A stretch of 64,000 bases of DNA from Novacetimonas maltaceti (GTDB taxonomy: Bacteria > Pseudomonadota > Alphaproteobacteria > Acetobacterales > Acetobacteraceae): the NCBI RefSeq assembly GCF_002906255.1, contig NZ_POTC01000002.1, positions 1 through 64,000 on the forward strand, in the 5' to 3' direction. The notes under the pieces are model-generated. The model made no database searches. It had not been told where the DNA came from and saw only the letters and a program-made list of their open reading frames with translations. Shown piece after piece: positions 17,275-27,162 of the stretch. The stretch's first letter is position 1, and each line of letters begins with the position of its first letter. Position numbers and translations under genes: made by a program.

Positions 17275-17433
17275 AAGCTGCGGGCGATTAGCACGGTTTG
17301 CGTGTCCACGCCAAGGCGATGATCGCATTTCCTTGTGCCTGCGGCGCATCATGTCGCAATGCGCCGCCCCGTTCACCCCCTCTTTTTTGCCACTTCGGGC
17401 CTGGTGTCCAGCGAAATTCTCTCCAATCCCGCT

Positions 17434-18195
17434 TCAGGACATCGCCATGCCGCCATTGACATGCAGCGTCGCCCCCGTCACCCACGCCGCCTGCGCCGAG
17501 GCGAGGTAGACCACGGCCGCCGCAACGTCGTCGGGCTGGCCCATCCGGCCCAGAGGAATCGCGGAGACCAGCTTTTCCTTCTGCGCATCGGGCAGGACAT
17601 CGGTCATCGCCGTCTGGATGAAGCCGGGTGCGACGACATTGACGGTCACGCCTCGCGCGCCGGCTTCCTGCGCCATGGACTTGCTCATGCCGATCATGCC
17701 GGCCTTTGCGGCGGAATAGTTCACCTGCCCCGCATTGCCCGTCACGCCCACGACGGAGGCGATGTTGATGATGCGCCCGCTGCGACGGCGCAGCATGCCC
17801 TTGAGCGTCGCGCGCGACAGGCGGAAGGGGGCCGACAGGTCCACGTCCATGACGCGGTTCCAGTCCTCGTCCTTCATGCGAATCGCAAGCGTGTCGCGCG
17901 TCAGCCCGGCATTGTTGACGAGGATGTCGAGCGGGGCGCCCGCCTTCTCCTCCGCCGTGGCGACAAGGGCGTCCGCCGCCGCCGCGTCCGACAGGTCGGC
18001 GGTGCAGACATGCAGCCGTCCCTCATCCGTGCCCGCGTCGCGCGCGATGGACGCCGCGACATCGCGCAGGATCTGCTCACGCGTGCCGGACAGGACGACG
18101 CACGCCCCCTGCCCATGCAGCGCGCGCGCGATCGCACTGCCGATTCCACCCGACGCCCCGGTTACCAGCGCCACCTTTCCATCAAGCCTGAACAT
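17434..18195 (-). CDS. fabG: 3-oxoacyl-[ACP] reductase
   Basis: 253 residues, short-chain dehydrogenase. NADPH loop TGASGGIG at 13-20, NNAG near 93, and the Ser-Tyr-Lys triad in the stretch ASVVGVTG...NYSAAKAG. It reduces the 3-ketoacyl-ACP formed by the condensing enzymes. It lies between fabD and acpP, the canonical bacterial order. The ATG at 18195 has AAGGAAA about a dozen bases upstream. Confidence 0.92.
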   Translation of the reverse strand: MFRLDGKVALVTGASGGIGSAIARALHGQGACVVLSGTREQILRDVAASIARDAGTDEGRLHVCTADLSDAAAADALVATAEEKAGAPLDILVNNAGLTRDTLAIRMKDEDWNRVMDVDLSAPFRLSRATLKGMLRRRSGRIINIASVVGVTGNAGQVNYSAAKAGMIGMSKSMAQEAGARGVTVNVVAPGFIQTAMTDVLPDAQKEKLVSAIPLGRMGQPDDVAAAVVYLASAQAAWVTGATLHVNGGMAMS

Positions 18196-18266
18196 CTAAC
18201 AGCCATTTTCCTTGCTACTTGGGATGGCGGTCCCGCCGCCTGCGGGCCGCCGCAACTGGTGCCGCC

Positions 18267-19238
18267 TCAGCGCGCCGCCAGGAATGCCTCGACATCGGCG
18301 GGGGTGCCGACCGAACGCGTCGCCACGTCGCCATTGATGCGCCGCACGAGGCCCGAAAGCACCTTCCCCGCCCCGATCTCCACGAAGCTGTCCACACCCA
18401 TCGCCACCATTGCCTCCACGCTTTCGCGCCAGCGCACGGTGCCCGTGACCTGCCGCACCAGCAGGTCGCGGATGGTGGCGGGGTCCGTCACCTTCGCCGC
18501 CGTCACGTTGGCAACGACCGGGATCACGGGGGTGCGGATCTCCTCATGCGCCAGGGCTTCACGCATGGCCTGCGCCGCGGGTTCCATCATGGAGCAGTGG
18601 AAAGGTGCCGAAACCGGCAGCGCCAGCGCGCGCTTGACCTTGCGGGCCTTGGCGATCGCGATCGCACGTTCGATGGCCGGCATCTCGCCCGCCACGACCA
18701 CCTGACCGCCGCCATTGTCATTGGCGATCTCGATGATCTCGCGCCGGTCGGGCATGCCTTCTTCCTTCACGACCGCCGCTTCCTCGCAGATGGCGCGCGC
18801 CTGTTCGAGGTCCACGCCAATCAGCGCCGCCATTCCCCCCCTGCCGACGGGCACGGCCTTCTGCATCGCCTGCCCGCGCAGGCGCAGCAGGCGCGCCGTC
18901 TGCGTCAGGCCGAACGACCCCACCGCCGCCAGCGCCGAATATTCGCCAAGGGAGTGCCCGGCCACCAGCGCGACCTCCGTGCGCAGGTTCACCCCGCCCT
19001 CACGCTCCAGCACGCGCAGCACGGCAAGGGAGACCGCCATTAGCGCCGGCTGCGTGTTTTCCGTGCGGGTCAGGTCCTCGATCGGGCCTTCGAACATCAG
19101 CTTCGACAGGTGCTGGCCCAGCGCGTCGTCAACTTCCTGAAAGACTTCGCGCGCAGGGGCGAACGCTTCGGCAAGGTCGCGTCCCATCCCGACGGACTGG
19201 CTTCCCTGGCCGGGGAAAATAAAGGCTTGCACAGGCAT
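18267..19238 (-). CDS. fabD: Malonyl-CoA:ACP acyltransferase
   Basis: 323 residues. The active-site serine is in VAGHSLGEYSAL, the N-terminal FPGQGSQSVGMG loop forms the oxyanion hole, and the catalytic His is in SAPFHCSMM. It loads malonyl groups onto AcpP. ATG 19238 gives the conserved N-terminus; the in-frame TTG at 19265 would add nine unlikely residues. It is the first fab gene of the minus-strand cluster. Confidence 0.92.
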   Translation of the reverse strand: MPVQAFIFPGQGSQSVGMGRDLAEAFAPAREVFQEVDDALGQHLSKLMFEGPIEDLTRTENTQPALMAVSLAVLRVLEREGGVNLRTEVALVAGHSLGEYSALAAVGSFGLTQTARLLRLRGQAMQKAVPVGRGGMAALIGVDLEQARAICEEAAVVKEEGMPDRREIIEIANDNGGGQVVVAGEMPAIERAIAIAKARKVKRALALPVSAPFHCSMMEPAAQAMREALAHEEIRTPVIPVVANVTAAKVTDPATIRDLLVRQVTGTVRWRESVEAMVAMGVDSFVEIGAGKVLSGLVRRINGDVATRSVGTPADVEAFLAAR

Positions 19239-19304
19239 GGCTGTCGTGTCCCGCTCAATGTTCAAAAAAATCCCTGCGGTGATGGCGGCACGACACGCCC
19301 GCTG

Positions 19305-19835
19305 TCAATCTTGCGATGTCGCACTCCCCCTGCCCCGCACCAGCATCAGCAGCACATCCCAGGGCAGGGCCGCCCCTTCGCGCAGGCGCCAGAACCAGCG
19401 CCGGGGCAGCGCGCGCGCGGCCGGATGCGGCGGCGGAGGCACACGCATGACCCGCCAGCGCGCAAGTGCCATCAGCGCCATGCAGCGCGGCAGGTGATAG
19501 GCGCTCGTCGCCACGGCCACCGGACCGCGATGCCCCATGGCGCGCAGCAACCGTGAACAGGCCTGCACGGACTCCAGCGTATCGCGCGCCGTCTCCTCTG
19601 GCAGGATGTCTTCTGCGGCAATGCCGAGGTCACGCAGCATCGCGGCCATGACCGCTGCCTCCGACGGCAGGCCGTCACGCGCAGCCCCGGTGGGGATCAG
19701 CAGGGGGCGTTCACATGTCCGCGCGAACGCCACCGCCGCCTCCACCCGCAGCCGCAGGGTGCGCGAGGGCGTGCCGTCCGGGCGGACGCGCGCGCCAAAG
19801 ATGACAATCGGCAGGCGATCGCCATCCCCCGTCAC
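19305..19835 (-). CDS. YdcF/ElyC-family (DUF218) protein
   Basis: 176 residues of the DUF218 family: IVIFGARVRPDG at the N-terminus, an LLIPTGAARDG turn, the SEAAVMAAMLRDLGI block and TSAYHLPRC, which holds the conserved Ser, Tyr and His. No membrane segment is clear, so it is a short soluble version. Homologues (ElyC, SanA, YdcF) are tied to envelope and vancomycin phenotypes in E. coli, with no firm biochemistry. The GTG start overlaps the methyltransferase stop (GTGA). Confidence 0.7.
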   Translation of the reverse strand: MTGDGDRLPIVIFGARVRPDGTPSRTLRLRVEAAVAFARTCERPLLIPTGAARDGLPSEAAVMAAMLRDLGIAAEDILPEETARDTLESVQACSRLLRAMGHRGPVAVATSAYHLPRCMALMALARWRVMRVPPPPHPAARALPRRWFWRLREGAALPWDVLLMLVRGRGSATSQD

Positions 19836-21091
19836 TTCGGCGCGCGCAGCAGCACCCGGTTCAGCCCGGACAGGGTGGTGAACATCGTGCGCCAGATGGT
19901 GGCGAACCGCGCGGCGGGGATGCCCCGCGTCTCCATGATGGCGGCAAGGTCGCCCACCGTGCGCTCCCCATCGATCAGGGGCAACAGCCCGCGTGTCTGC
20001 GGCGGCACGGCGACAGGCACCACCAGCGTGCCGAACGCAAAGGGCAGCCGGTCGTCCGGCCCGATCTGCTTCGCCAGTTCGACGCCGGGGATTTCCCGCA
20101 TCACCGGCACGGAGTCCATGGCCATCGGGTCGGCGCGCGACACCGGCATGTCGGCGCGGGTGACATAGGCCACATGCGTCGCCATGTTGCCCGCCAGGTC
20201 CTCCGCCACGGCAGCACGGTCGCGTTCGGGCATGTCGCGCAGGCGCGCGCGCAGGCGCGGGTCCGCCAGCAGGAGCGCCGGGTCATAGCGCAGCGGCTCC
20301 ATCAGGCACGCGACCGACAGCCCCGCGCGGTCCAGCAGCCCGAACAGCGCCGTCACGTCATAGGCCCGGTCACGCGGGTTGAGCAGCAGGTCATACAGCC
20401 CCGCGTCCCCGCCCGTCAGGTGATCGCCGAAATTGGTGTTCTGCCGCAGCCATGCGGTGGCGGGCAGGTGGCGCATGACACGCCGCGCCACATCCAGCCT
20501 GCGTGCCGGCGGCTCCTCCAGCGGGGCAAGCCGCGCCAGCGCGTCCTGCACCATGTACACGCCCGTCCGGCCATAAGGCGCATAGACCATCAGCCCCATG
20601 CCGCCCCCCGGCGCCAGCATGCCCGTAAGCGTAGCCAGCACCGCATCGGGGTCCGGCAGGTGGTGCAGCACGCCGCAGCAGTCGATGTAATCGAACGCCC
20701 CGAGGCCGAGCGCATCCAGCCGCGTCAGGTCCCCCGGCACGAAGCGGATGTTGTCCAGCCCCCGCGCCTGAGCACGTTCACGCGCGATGCGCAGGGCATG
20801 TTCCGAACGGTCGACGCACACGACCTCGCCGGGACGCGCCTCACGCGACATGTGGGTGGCCAGCATGATGGCCCCGTCCCCGGTGCCGCACCCCGCCACC
20901 AGCGCGCGCAGCGGCTGCGAACGCGGGCGGGTCGCGCCGAACACCCAGTAGTCGATTTCCCGCAGGTGGCTGGGGCTGCCGATCAGCAGCCGCCGCTTCT
21001 CATCACGCGGGTCGCGTTCGGGATAGGGATAGGCCTCATACTGGGCCGCAAGTCCCCCGTCGCGCGCATCACCGCCCCCGGTCGCCTCCAT
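19832..21091 (-). CDS. SAM-dependent methyltransferase with PqqD-like tail
   Basis: 419 residues. The class I methyltransferase domain is at about 60-180: VAGCGTGDGA (motif I), VDRSEHALRIA (motif II) and FDYIDCCGVLHHLPDP (motif IV/post II). The C-terminal 60 residues resemble a PqqD-like winged helix (LPLIDGERTVGDLAAIM). The N-terminal YEAYPYPERDPR segment is typical of this family of methyltransferases. The substrate is unknown. It sits nine bases after the betaine-binding protein gene and is coupled to the YdcF gene. Confidence 0.75.
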   Translation of the reverse strand: MEATGGGDARDGGLAAQYEAYPYPERDPRDEKRRLLIGSPSHLREIDYWVFGATRPRSQPLRALVAGCGTGDGAIMLATHMSREARPGEVVCVDRSEHALRIARERAQARGLDNIRFVPGDLTRLDALGLGAFDYIDCCGVLHHLPDPDAVLATLTGMLAPGGGMGLMVYAPYGRTGVYMVQDALARLAPLEEPPARRLDVARRVMRHLPATAWLRQNTNFGDHLTGGDAGLYDLLLNPRDRAYDVTALFGLLDRAGLSVACLMEPLRYDPALLLADPRLRARLRDMPERDRAAVAEDLAGNMATHVAYVTRADMPVSRADPMAMDSVPVMREIPGVELAKQIGPDDRLPFAFGTLVVPVAVPPQTRGLLPLIDGERTVGDLAAIMETRGIPAARFATIWRTMFTTLSGLNRVLLRAPK

Positions 21092-21100
21092 TGCCGGGCC

Positions 21101-21862
21101 TCAGCGCGGCAGCAGCTTGCCACGCTGCCATGCCTCGGCAGCGGCGTCGGCGCTCATGCCCTCCACGCGCATGGCATGGTCCAGCGCGCTGACCACCTTG
21201 TTGCCCAGCGTCAGCTCGTCGAGCTCGTCGAGCATGTCGCTGTCGAGTTCCGGCCTGACCGCGCGGCGCACCAGCATGCGCGCCGTCTGCGCCGTGCCCA
21301 GCGCCCCCTTGGGATCGGCCAGAGGCGTCAGGTTCGTGCTGCCATAATGCAGGAAGTTCGGCTGCCACAGCGCGATGATGGCCGGATCGCCGGTCTTGAT
21401 CGCCTGGTCGGCATATTCGACCGCGTCCCCGTCAGGGCGGGCGGCGATGGTGAAGCCGTGTTCCGTCAGGTTATAGGCCGCAACCCCGTGGCGCACCCGG
21501 TCCAGCACGGACTGCGCGGCCACGATCTCGCGGTTCACGTCATGGCCATCGGCGGCGAGTTCGGCGATCGAGGTCAGGCCCGTCGCGGCGGAGGTCGGCA
21601 GGTACCAGCCGAATTCCGGCCGATACAGGTCGCCCAGAGGCTCCATCCCCAGCGCGGGGTCGAGGTAGGCGGCATCCACGTCCGGCAGCCATGCGGACAC
21701 GAACAGGTCGATATCGCCATTGCGCATGTGCGCCATCAGCGCCTCATGCGTGCCGGGGACGTATTCGATTTCCAGTTCATAGGCTTCGAGCACGCGCGCG
21801 ACGGCGGCGGCCGTGGCCTCGTGCAGTGTTTCGTCCAGGTGTCCAAGCGTGACCGATGTCAT
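21101..21862 (-). CDS. OpuAC/ProX-like betaine-binding domain protein without signal peptide
   Basis: 253 residues matching the substrate-binding domain of glycine betaine/choline ABC transporters: HEALMAHMRNGDIDLFVSAWLPDVD, GWYLP, and an IIALWQPNFL segment with a Trp typical of the aromatic cage. Unlike transporter-linked relatives it begins directly with MTSVTLGHLDE: ATG 21862 has GGAGAA five bases upstream, and even the longer frame lacks a signal peptide. No permease or ATPase gene is near. It may be a cytosolic ligand sensor or a product of domain capture; the function is unknown. Confidence 0.7.
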   Translation of the reverse strand: MTSVTLGHLDETLHEATAAAVARVLEAYELEIEYVPGTHEALMAHMRNGDIDLFVSAWLPDVDAAYLDPALGMEPLGDLYRPEFGWYLPTSAATGLTSIAELAADGHDVNREIVAAQSVLDRVRHGVAAYNLTEHGFTIAARPDGDAVEYADQAIKTGDPAIIALWQPNFLHYGSTNLTPLADPKGALGTAQTARMLVRRAVRPELDSDMLDELDELTLGNKVVSALDHAMRVEGMSADAAAEAWQRGKLLPR

Positions 21863-21980
21863 GAGAATTCTCCATTCTGGCGGGTGCGTTCCTGACAGGC
21901 GCACATGATCGACACAAGCGCGACACTCCCGAAACCCGATCTGTCCATCCCCCTGCCCGCGTCATGGGCCGGGGGCCTCT

Positions 21981-22868
21981 TCATCCCTGCTGCTGCGCCA
22001 TGCCGGGGCGCGTGAGTGCGGCGGCGCGGCGCGGATGCTGCACCTGATGCGACGGCAGCGCGTAATCGAACACCAGCACCCCGATGATATAGGGGGCCGC
22101 GAATTTCTTGAACGCCTCATGCGCCGGATCGAAATAGGCGGGATCGGTGACCACCGGCTTCCCGACATAGTAATTGCGGTCGCCTTCGGAATTGAAGGTC
22201 ACGATGAAGCCCTGCTCGAAGCCCTGGTCCACGCCCTCGCCACCCATCTGCACGCCGGTCTCGATGCTGGCGATGACCTGCTGGCCATTGTCACGCCGCG
22301 ACAGTCGGGCCAGCGCCATGAACCTGCGCACGACCTCCGCGCGCTGGGCGTCGGTGATGGTCGGCAGGAAACGCATCAGCACGATATGGCGCACCTTGCC
22401 GGGATGGAAACCGGCGGCGGTAAAGGCACGCAGCCCGATCTGCGCCGCCTGCAGGCGCACCGCCCGTGCCTCCTCCCCCAGTTCGGGGGCGTCGGGGCCT
22501 CCGCTGGGCAGGGGGCCGGTCGGCGCGGCGGTTGCAGGTGTGGGCGCAGGTGCAGGCGGGGTGGCCTGCGGCGTGGCGACACCAGACGGCGCCGCGGGCG
22601 CGGGCGTCGCGGGGGCCGTGGCCGGTGCCGTAGCAGGCGCGGCGGCCGGTGTGGCTGGCGCAGTCGGTGCGGGCTGCACGGCGGGACCGGTTGCCGTCGT
22701 GGGCGTGGGGGCCACGGACGCATCGGGCGCATCGGCACGGGCCTGCGGCGCGATGCCGCCCATGACCGGGACAACCCCGGACAGGACCGCGCCAAGCACG
22801 ACACGCGGCAGGATCCCGGCGCCCGCCGCCTTCCTGCCCGCCATGGTGCGCCAATATCGTACCGTCAT
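21981..22868 (-). CDS. Exported protein with Ala/Pro-rich linker and Dabb domain
   Basis: 295 residues. The start is ATG 22868, chosen for the GGAGAAGG site just upstream. A signal peptide ends near QARA, then about 80 residues of Ala-Pro-Thr repeats (about 50-130), then a stress-responsive alpha/beta barrel (Dabb) domain from HIVLMRFLP near 185 to VLVFDYALP near 275. Dabb proteins are usually small cytosolic dimers, sometimes cyclases or haem/lipid binders; a secreted one on a long flexible linker is unusual. The function is unknown. Confidence 0.7.
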   Translation of the reverse strand: MTVRYWRTMAGRKAAGAGILPRVVLGAVLSGVVPVMGGIAPQARADAPDASVAPTPTTATGPAVQPAPTAPATPAAAPATAPATAPATPAPAAPSGVATPQATPPAPAPTPATAAPTGPLPSGGPDAPELGEEARAVRLQAAQIGLRAFTAAGFHPGKVRHIVLMRFLPTITDAQRAEVVRRFMALARLSRRDNGQQVIASIETGVQMGGEGVDQGFEQGFIVTFNSEGDRNYYVGKPVVTDPAYFDPAHEAFKKFAAPYIIGVLVFDYALPSHQVQHPRRAAALTRPGMAQQQG

Positions 22869-22897
22869 GCCTTCTCCGTCTCCGCCTGCCATGCGCT

Positions 22898-23722
22898 TCA
22901 GGTCGCCACCGTCATGCGGGCAAATCTTTTCTGCTGAAATTTCAAAAGGTAATAGAATGCGCGTGCAATCACCGCATGGAGCTTCCCATGCGGCGTCCAT
23001 CCTATCGTCTTGAGGATCATGCCCGTCACGCGGTTGGTATGGCGGGGCTGATAGACCTTCAGCGCGCGCGACATGTACGCCGCGATGCAGCGGCGATGGT
23101 CATAGGGCTGCCCCGGCGCGTCGTTGGTGGTGTGATAGGCGGAGGCGAGTTCGTCGTCCTCGCTTTCCCCCACGCGGCCAAGGGCGATGCGCGCACGCTG
23201 CCATACACCCAGCTTCTCGCGCTCCAGGTAACGGTGCATGTGGTCATAGAACAGCTTGAAATGGCGGTATTCGTCGGCGGCGATCTGCTTGCACACCGCC
23301 TTGAGCACCGGCTCGTCCGTCGCATCGGCCAGCGCGGTGTAGAACGAGGAGGTCCCGGTTTCGACCATGCAGCGCGCGATCAGTTCGCCCGTGCGCGACC
23401 CGCGGATGGAAGTGTCGACATCAAGGTCCAGCCGGTAGGATTTCCGGTACCTCTCAAACGCGTCCATGTAATCCCATGACGGGTCCGCCAGCATCGCCCA
23501 GCGGCCCAGCGCGTCGCCATGCTGCACTTCCTCATGCGCCCAGCGGTCGGCTGCCTGCCGGAAATCGGGATCATCCGCGAACACGTTCTTGAGATACGCG
23601 GCATAATCGACGCCGTTGCGCTCCACCACCGATGCAGCCTTGACGAGGGGGATGACCTCCGGGTTTACCCGCGACGGGTCGAACCCGTCCCAGTCCATCT
23701 GCTCAATGCGCCAGTGTTTCAT
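22898..23722 (-). CDS. Ferritin-like diiron carboxylate protein
   Basis: 274 residues, mostly helical. The diiron ligands can be read as Glu34, Glu65-x2-His68 (HEEVQH), Glu121 and Glu151-x2-His154 (DEYRH), the spacing of ferritin-like oxygenases such as acyl-ACP desaturase. The C-terminal 60 residues are basic with a hydrophobic stretch and may touch the membrane. An oxygenase or desaturase acting on acyl chains is plausible from the ligand pattern and the nearby fab genes, but is inference. The start ATG 23722 lacks a strong ribosome site. Confidence 0.65.
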   Translation of the reverse strand: MKHWRIEQMDWDGFDPSRVNPEVIPLVKAASVVERNGVDYAAYLKNVFADDPDFRQAADRWAHEEVQHGDALGRWAMLADPSWDYMDAFERYRKSYRLDLDVDTSIRGSRTGELIARCMVETGTSSFYTALADATDEPVLKAVCKQIAADEYRHFKLFYDHMHRYLEREKLGVWQRARIALGRVGESEDDELASAYHTTNDAPGQPYDHRRCIAAYMSRALKVYQPRHTNRVTGMILKTIGWTPHGKLHAVIARAFYYLLKFQQKRFARMTVAT

Positions 23723-23905
23723 CGCAACCCGTACTCTCGCATAAACTCCGTCAGCCCCACCGGGACATGTCATTACGCCGCACGACATGGCACATGTTTC
23801 GCCATAACGCCAAGCCTGCGTATCATGGATCGTTGTAAAACCCCGCACGGATCGTGTACGCCACATTCCGCAGACAACAAGAAAAACGACAGATTGGGTC
23901 GCAAG

Positions 23906-25108
23906 ATGAATATTCACGAATATCAGGCCAAGGCGCTGCTGCGTTCGTTCGGCATGCCCGTGCCTGACGGTCGTGTCGCCACCTCTGCCGAAGATGCGGC
24001 ATCCGCCGCGCGCGAGCTTGCGGCACCCCTGACCGTGGTCAAGGCGCAGATCCATGCCGGTGGCCGCGGCGCGGGGCATTTCGCGGGCGCCGCCGACGAC
24101 AGGGGTGGCGTACGCCTTGCCCGCAGCGCGGAGGAAGCAGGTGCCGCCGCACACGCCATGCTGGAGCGCACCCTGGTCACGAAGCAGACCGGACCGCAGG
24201 GCAGGATTGTGCGCAAGGTATACATCGAATCGGGCTGCGATATCGCGCGCGAACTCTACCTCTCCCTCCTGGTGGACCGCACGAATGGCCGCATCGCCGT
24301 GGTGGCCTCGTCCGAAGGCGGCATGGAAATCGAGGACGTCGCCGCCGCCCACCCCGAGCGCATCCTCAAGGCCAGCATCGACCCCGCCCTTGGCCTGTGC
24401 GATTACCAGTCGCGCGACCTTGCGGTGAAACTCGGGCTGAAGGGCCGCTCCATCCGCGCGTTCCAGAAGGTCGTGCGCGCCGCCTATGACGCGTTCTGCG
24501 GGCTGGATGCCGCCATCGTGGAGATCAATCCCCTGATCGTCACCGGGGCGGGCGACCTTCTCGCGCTCGATGCGAAGATGTCGTTCGACGACAGCGCGCT
24601 CTACCGCCACCCCCACCTCGCCGAACTGCGCGACGAGGACGAGGAGGACCCGCGTGAGCGCGAGGCCGCGCGGCATGGCCTCGCCTATGTCGGGCTCGAC
24701 GGGTCGATCGGCTGCATGGTCAATGGCGCGGGCCTTGCGATGGCGACGATGGACATCATCAAGATGGAAGGCGAATCGCCCGCCAACTTCCTCGACGTCG
24801 GCGGTGGCGCCACGACCGAGCGCGTGGCCGCAGCCTTTCGCATCCTGATGTCCGACCCCAAGGTGCGCGGCATCCTCGTCAACATCTTTGGCGGGATCAT
24901 GCGCTGCGACGTGATCGCGGAGGCCATCATCGCCGCGTCGCGCCATACGGGCCTGAACGTGCCACTGGTGGTGCGCCTTGCGGGCACCAACGTGGAACGC
25001 GGGCGCGCCCTGCTGGCCGAATCCGGCCTGACCATCATCCCCGCCGACGACCTGGGCGATGCCGCCCGCAAGATCGTCGCCGCCGTTCGCAACGCCGGAG
25101 CAGCCTGA
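23906..25108 (+). CDS. sucC: Succinyl-CoA ligase (ADP-forming) beta subunit
   Basis: 400 residues, ATP-grasp fold. It begins with [12 protein letters not shown] and has [12 protein letters not shown] near 43 (ATP-binding), AAIVEINPL near 205 and the [13 protein letters not shown] block near 335, all standard for SucC. With SucD it converts succinyl-CoA to succinate with ATP formation. It overlaps sucD by one base (TGATG). Malate-CoA ligase beta subunits are close relatives, but the core motifs read as SucC. The usual 2-oxoglutarate dehydrogenase genes are not adjacent. Confidence 0.85.
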   Translation: MNIHEYQAKALLRSFGMPVPDGRVATSAEDAASAARELAAPLTVVKAQIHAGGRGAGHFAGAADDRGGVRLARSAEEAGAAAHAMLERTLVTKQTGPQGRIVRKVYIESGCDIARELYLSLLVDRTNGRIAVVASSEGGMEIEDVAAAHPERILKASIDPALGLCDYQSRDLAVKLGLKGRSIRAFQKVVRAAYDAFCGLDAAIVEINPLIVTGAGDLLALDAKMSFDDSALYRHPHLAELRDEDEEDPREREAARHGLAYVGLDGSIGCMVNGAGLAMATMDIIKMEGESPANFLDVGGGATTERVAAAFRILMSDPKVRGILVNIFGGIMRCDVIAEAIIAASRHTGLNVPLVVRLAGTNVERGRALLAESGLTIIPADDLGDAARKIVAAVRNAGAA

Positions 25109-25980
25109 TGTCCATTCTTGTCAACAGTTCCACCAAGGTCATCACACAGGGCTTCACCGGCGCACAGGGCACGTTCCACACGGAACAGGCCATCGCCTAT
25201 GGCACCCGCATGGTCGGCGGCGTGACGCCGGGCAAGGGCGGCGAGGTCCATCTCGGCCTGCCGGTGTTCGACACCGTGGCCGAGGCGCGCGAGGCAACCG
25301 GCGCCGATGCGTCCGTCATCTACGTCCCGCCCGCCGGCGCCGCCGATGCGATCCTGGAGGCGATCGCAGCCGAAATCCCGCTGATCGTGTGCATCACCGA
25401 AGGCATTCCCGTGCTGGACATGGTGCGCGTGCGCATGGCGCTCGAACGCTCGTCGAGCCTGCTGATCGGCCCGAACTGCCCCGGCATCATCACGCCGGGC
25501 GAATGCAAGATCGGGATCATGCCCGGCCCCATCCACCGGCGCGGCCATGTGGGCATCGTCTCGCGCTCCGGCACGCTGACGTACGAGGCCGTGGCCCAGA
25601 CGTCGGCCATCGGACAGGGGCAGAGCACGTGCGTCGGCATTGGCGGCGACCCGGTCAAGGGCATGGATTTCACCGATGTGCTCGAACGCCTGATCGCGGA
25701 CCCCGACACCCATTCGATCGTCATGATCGGGGAAATCGGCGGCACCTCGGAAATCGAGGGCGCGGAACTGATCCGTGCGAGCGGCACGAAGAAGCCGGTC
25801 GTGGGCTTCATCGCAGGGGCGACGGCACCGCCGGGCCGGCGCATGGGCCATGCGGGCGCGGTCATCACGGGGGGGCATGAAACCGCCGCCGCCAAGATCG
25901 AGGCCATGCGCGAGGCGGGTATCCATGTCAGCGCAAGCCCGGCCGAACTGGGCACCACGCTGGCGCGCATCCTGGGCTGA
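25108..25980 (+). CDS. sucD: Succinyl-CoA ligase alpha subunit
   Basis: 290 residues. CoA-binding Rossmann part with [16 protein letters not shown] near 14, the GPNCPG loop near 123, the RSGTLTYEA block near 152, and the phosphorylated histidine in GHAGAVI near 248. It forms the catalytic heterodimer with SucC. A strong hairpin nine bases after its stop ends the unit. Confidence 0.9.
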   Translation: MSILVNSSTKVITQGFTGAQGTFHTEQAIAYGTRMVGGVTPGKGGEVHLGLPVFDTVAEAREATGADASVIYVPPAGAADAILEAIAAEIPLIVCITEGIPVLDMVRVRMALERSSSLLIGPNCPGIITPGECKIGIMPGPIHRRGHVGIVSRSGTLTYEAVAQTSAIGQGQSTCVGIGGDPVKGMDFTDVLERLIADPDTHSIVMIGEIGGTSEIEGAELIRASGTKKPVVGFIAGATAPPGRRMGHAGAVITGGHETAAAKIEAMREAGIHVSASPAELGTTLARILG

Positions 25981-25987
25981 CACCCGG

Positions 25988-26020
25988 CATGCGGGGGCGC
26001 GCACGGGCGTCCCCCGCATG
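25988..26020 (+). terminator. Hairpin terminator after sucCD
   Basis: A perfect 10-bp stem, CATGCGGGGG (25988-25997) with CCCCCGCATG (26011-26020), starts seven bases after the sucD stop. There is no T run, so it is either Rho-assisted or an mRNA-stabilising hairpin. Confidence 0.55.
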
Positions 26021-26139
26021 TCCCGGCCGGGGCATGCGCCAAAAAACATTCCGCATCGCCGCGCAGTCCGTGACAAGCAGCGCCATTGTATGGCAGATGC
26101 TGCTTTCCCAACCCCTGAACCGTCCGAGGATCCCGCCAG

Positions 26140-27162
26140 ATGTCCGATGGCCTTACCGCGGCCGCCCCGCCGCCCGTGACCACCCCCCCGGTGCCGCCGG
26201 CGTCATCCATCAGGACCGACTGGACCCGTGACGAGGTCGCAGCCCTGATCGCCCTGCCGTTCCCCGAACTGCTGTTCCGTGCGCAGGGCGTGCACCGCCA
26301 GCATTTCGACCCGACGGAAATGCAGATCTCCACCCTGCTGTCGATCAAGACCGGCGGCTGCCCCGAAGACTGCGCCTACTGCCCGCAGAGCGCGATGCAC
26401 GAGGATGGCGGCGTGAAGGCCAGCCGCCTGATGGCGGTCGAGGCGGTCATGAAGGAAGCCCGCGCCGCGCGTGACGCGGGGGCCGCGCGTTTCTGCATGG
26501 GAGCGGCATGGCGTTCGCCCAAGGAACATGACCTCGAGACCGTCTGCGCGATGGTCGAGGGCGTGAAGAGCCTTGGCATGGAAACCTGCGTGACGCTGGG
26601 GATGCTCGACAACGCACAGGCGCACCGCCTGCGTGAGGCGGGGCTGGATTACTACAACCACAACATCGACACCTCCCCCGAATATTATGGGGAGATCATC
26701 AGCACCCGCACCTACCAGGACCGTCTGGATACGCTGTCGAACGTGCGCGACGCGGGCATCAATGTCTGCTGTGGCGGGATTGTCGGCATGGGCGAGGACG
26801 AGAATGACCGCGCGGGCCTGATCGCGACGCTGGCAAGCATGCCGCGCCATCCCGAAAGCGTGCCGATCAACATGCTGGTCCGTGTCGAGGGGACGCCGCT
26901 TGCGGCAAAGGACGCCGATGTGGTCGACCCCATCGAATTCGTGCGCATCATCGCCGCCGCCCGCATCACCATGCCCACCAGCCGCGTCCGCCTTGCCGCC
27001 GGGCGCGAGGACATGAATGACGAGGCGCAGACGCTGTGCTTCCTCGCGGGCGCGAACTCCATCTTCTATGGCGAGAAGCTGCTGACCACGCCCAACCCGG
27101 CCGCCAGCCGCGACATGCGCCTGCTGCAGCGGCTGGGCATGCACACAACCGGTGCCTGCTGA
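26140..27162 (+). CDS. bioB: Biotin synthase
   Basis: 340 residues, radical SAM enzyme that inserts sulfur into dethiobiotin. The 4Fe-4S motif is CPEDCAYC (C-x3-C-x2-C) near residue 72, followed by the conserved [13 protein letters not shown] block near 167 and the [22 protein letters not shown] region near 290. The first 20 residues are Pro/Ala-rich and not conserved. ATG 26140 has GAGGA nine bases upstream. No other bio genes adjoin. Confidence 0.93.
   Translation: MSDGLTAAAPPPVTTPPVPPASSIRTDWTRDEVAALIALPFPELLFRAQGVHRQHFDPTEMQISTLLSIKTGGCPEDCAYCPQSAMHEDGGVKASRLMAVEAVMKEARAARDAGAARFCMGAAWRSPKEHDLETVCAMVEGVKSLGMETCVTLGMLDNAQAHRLREAGLDYYNHNIDTSPEYYGEIISTRTYQDRLDTLSNVRDAGINVCCGGIVGMGEDENDRAGLIATLASMPRHPESVPINMLVRVEGTPLAAKDADVVDPIEFVRIIAAARITMPTSRVRLAAGREDMNDEAQTLCFLAGANSIFYGEKLLTTPNPAASRDMRLLQRLGMHTTGAC

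Noticed and set aside
23723-23905. CATGTC...GACATG dyad between the ferritin-like gene and sucC as an operator
   Set aside because: Six-base arms with a 12-base spacer occur by chance often enough; no promoter elements support it.
23723-24946. Open frame extending the ferritin-like gene by about 400 codons, antisense to sucC
   Set aside because: It is the mirror of sucC codon structure and His/Asp/Arg-rich; the ferritin-like protein has a natural start at 23722.
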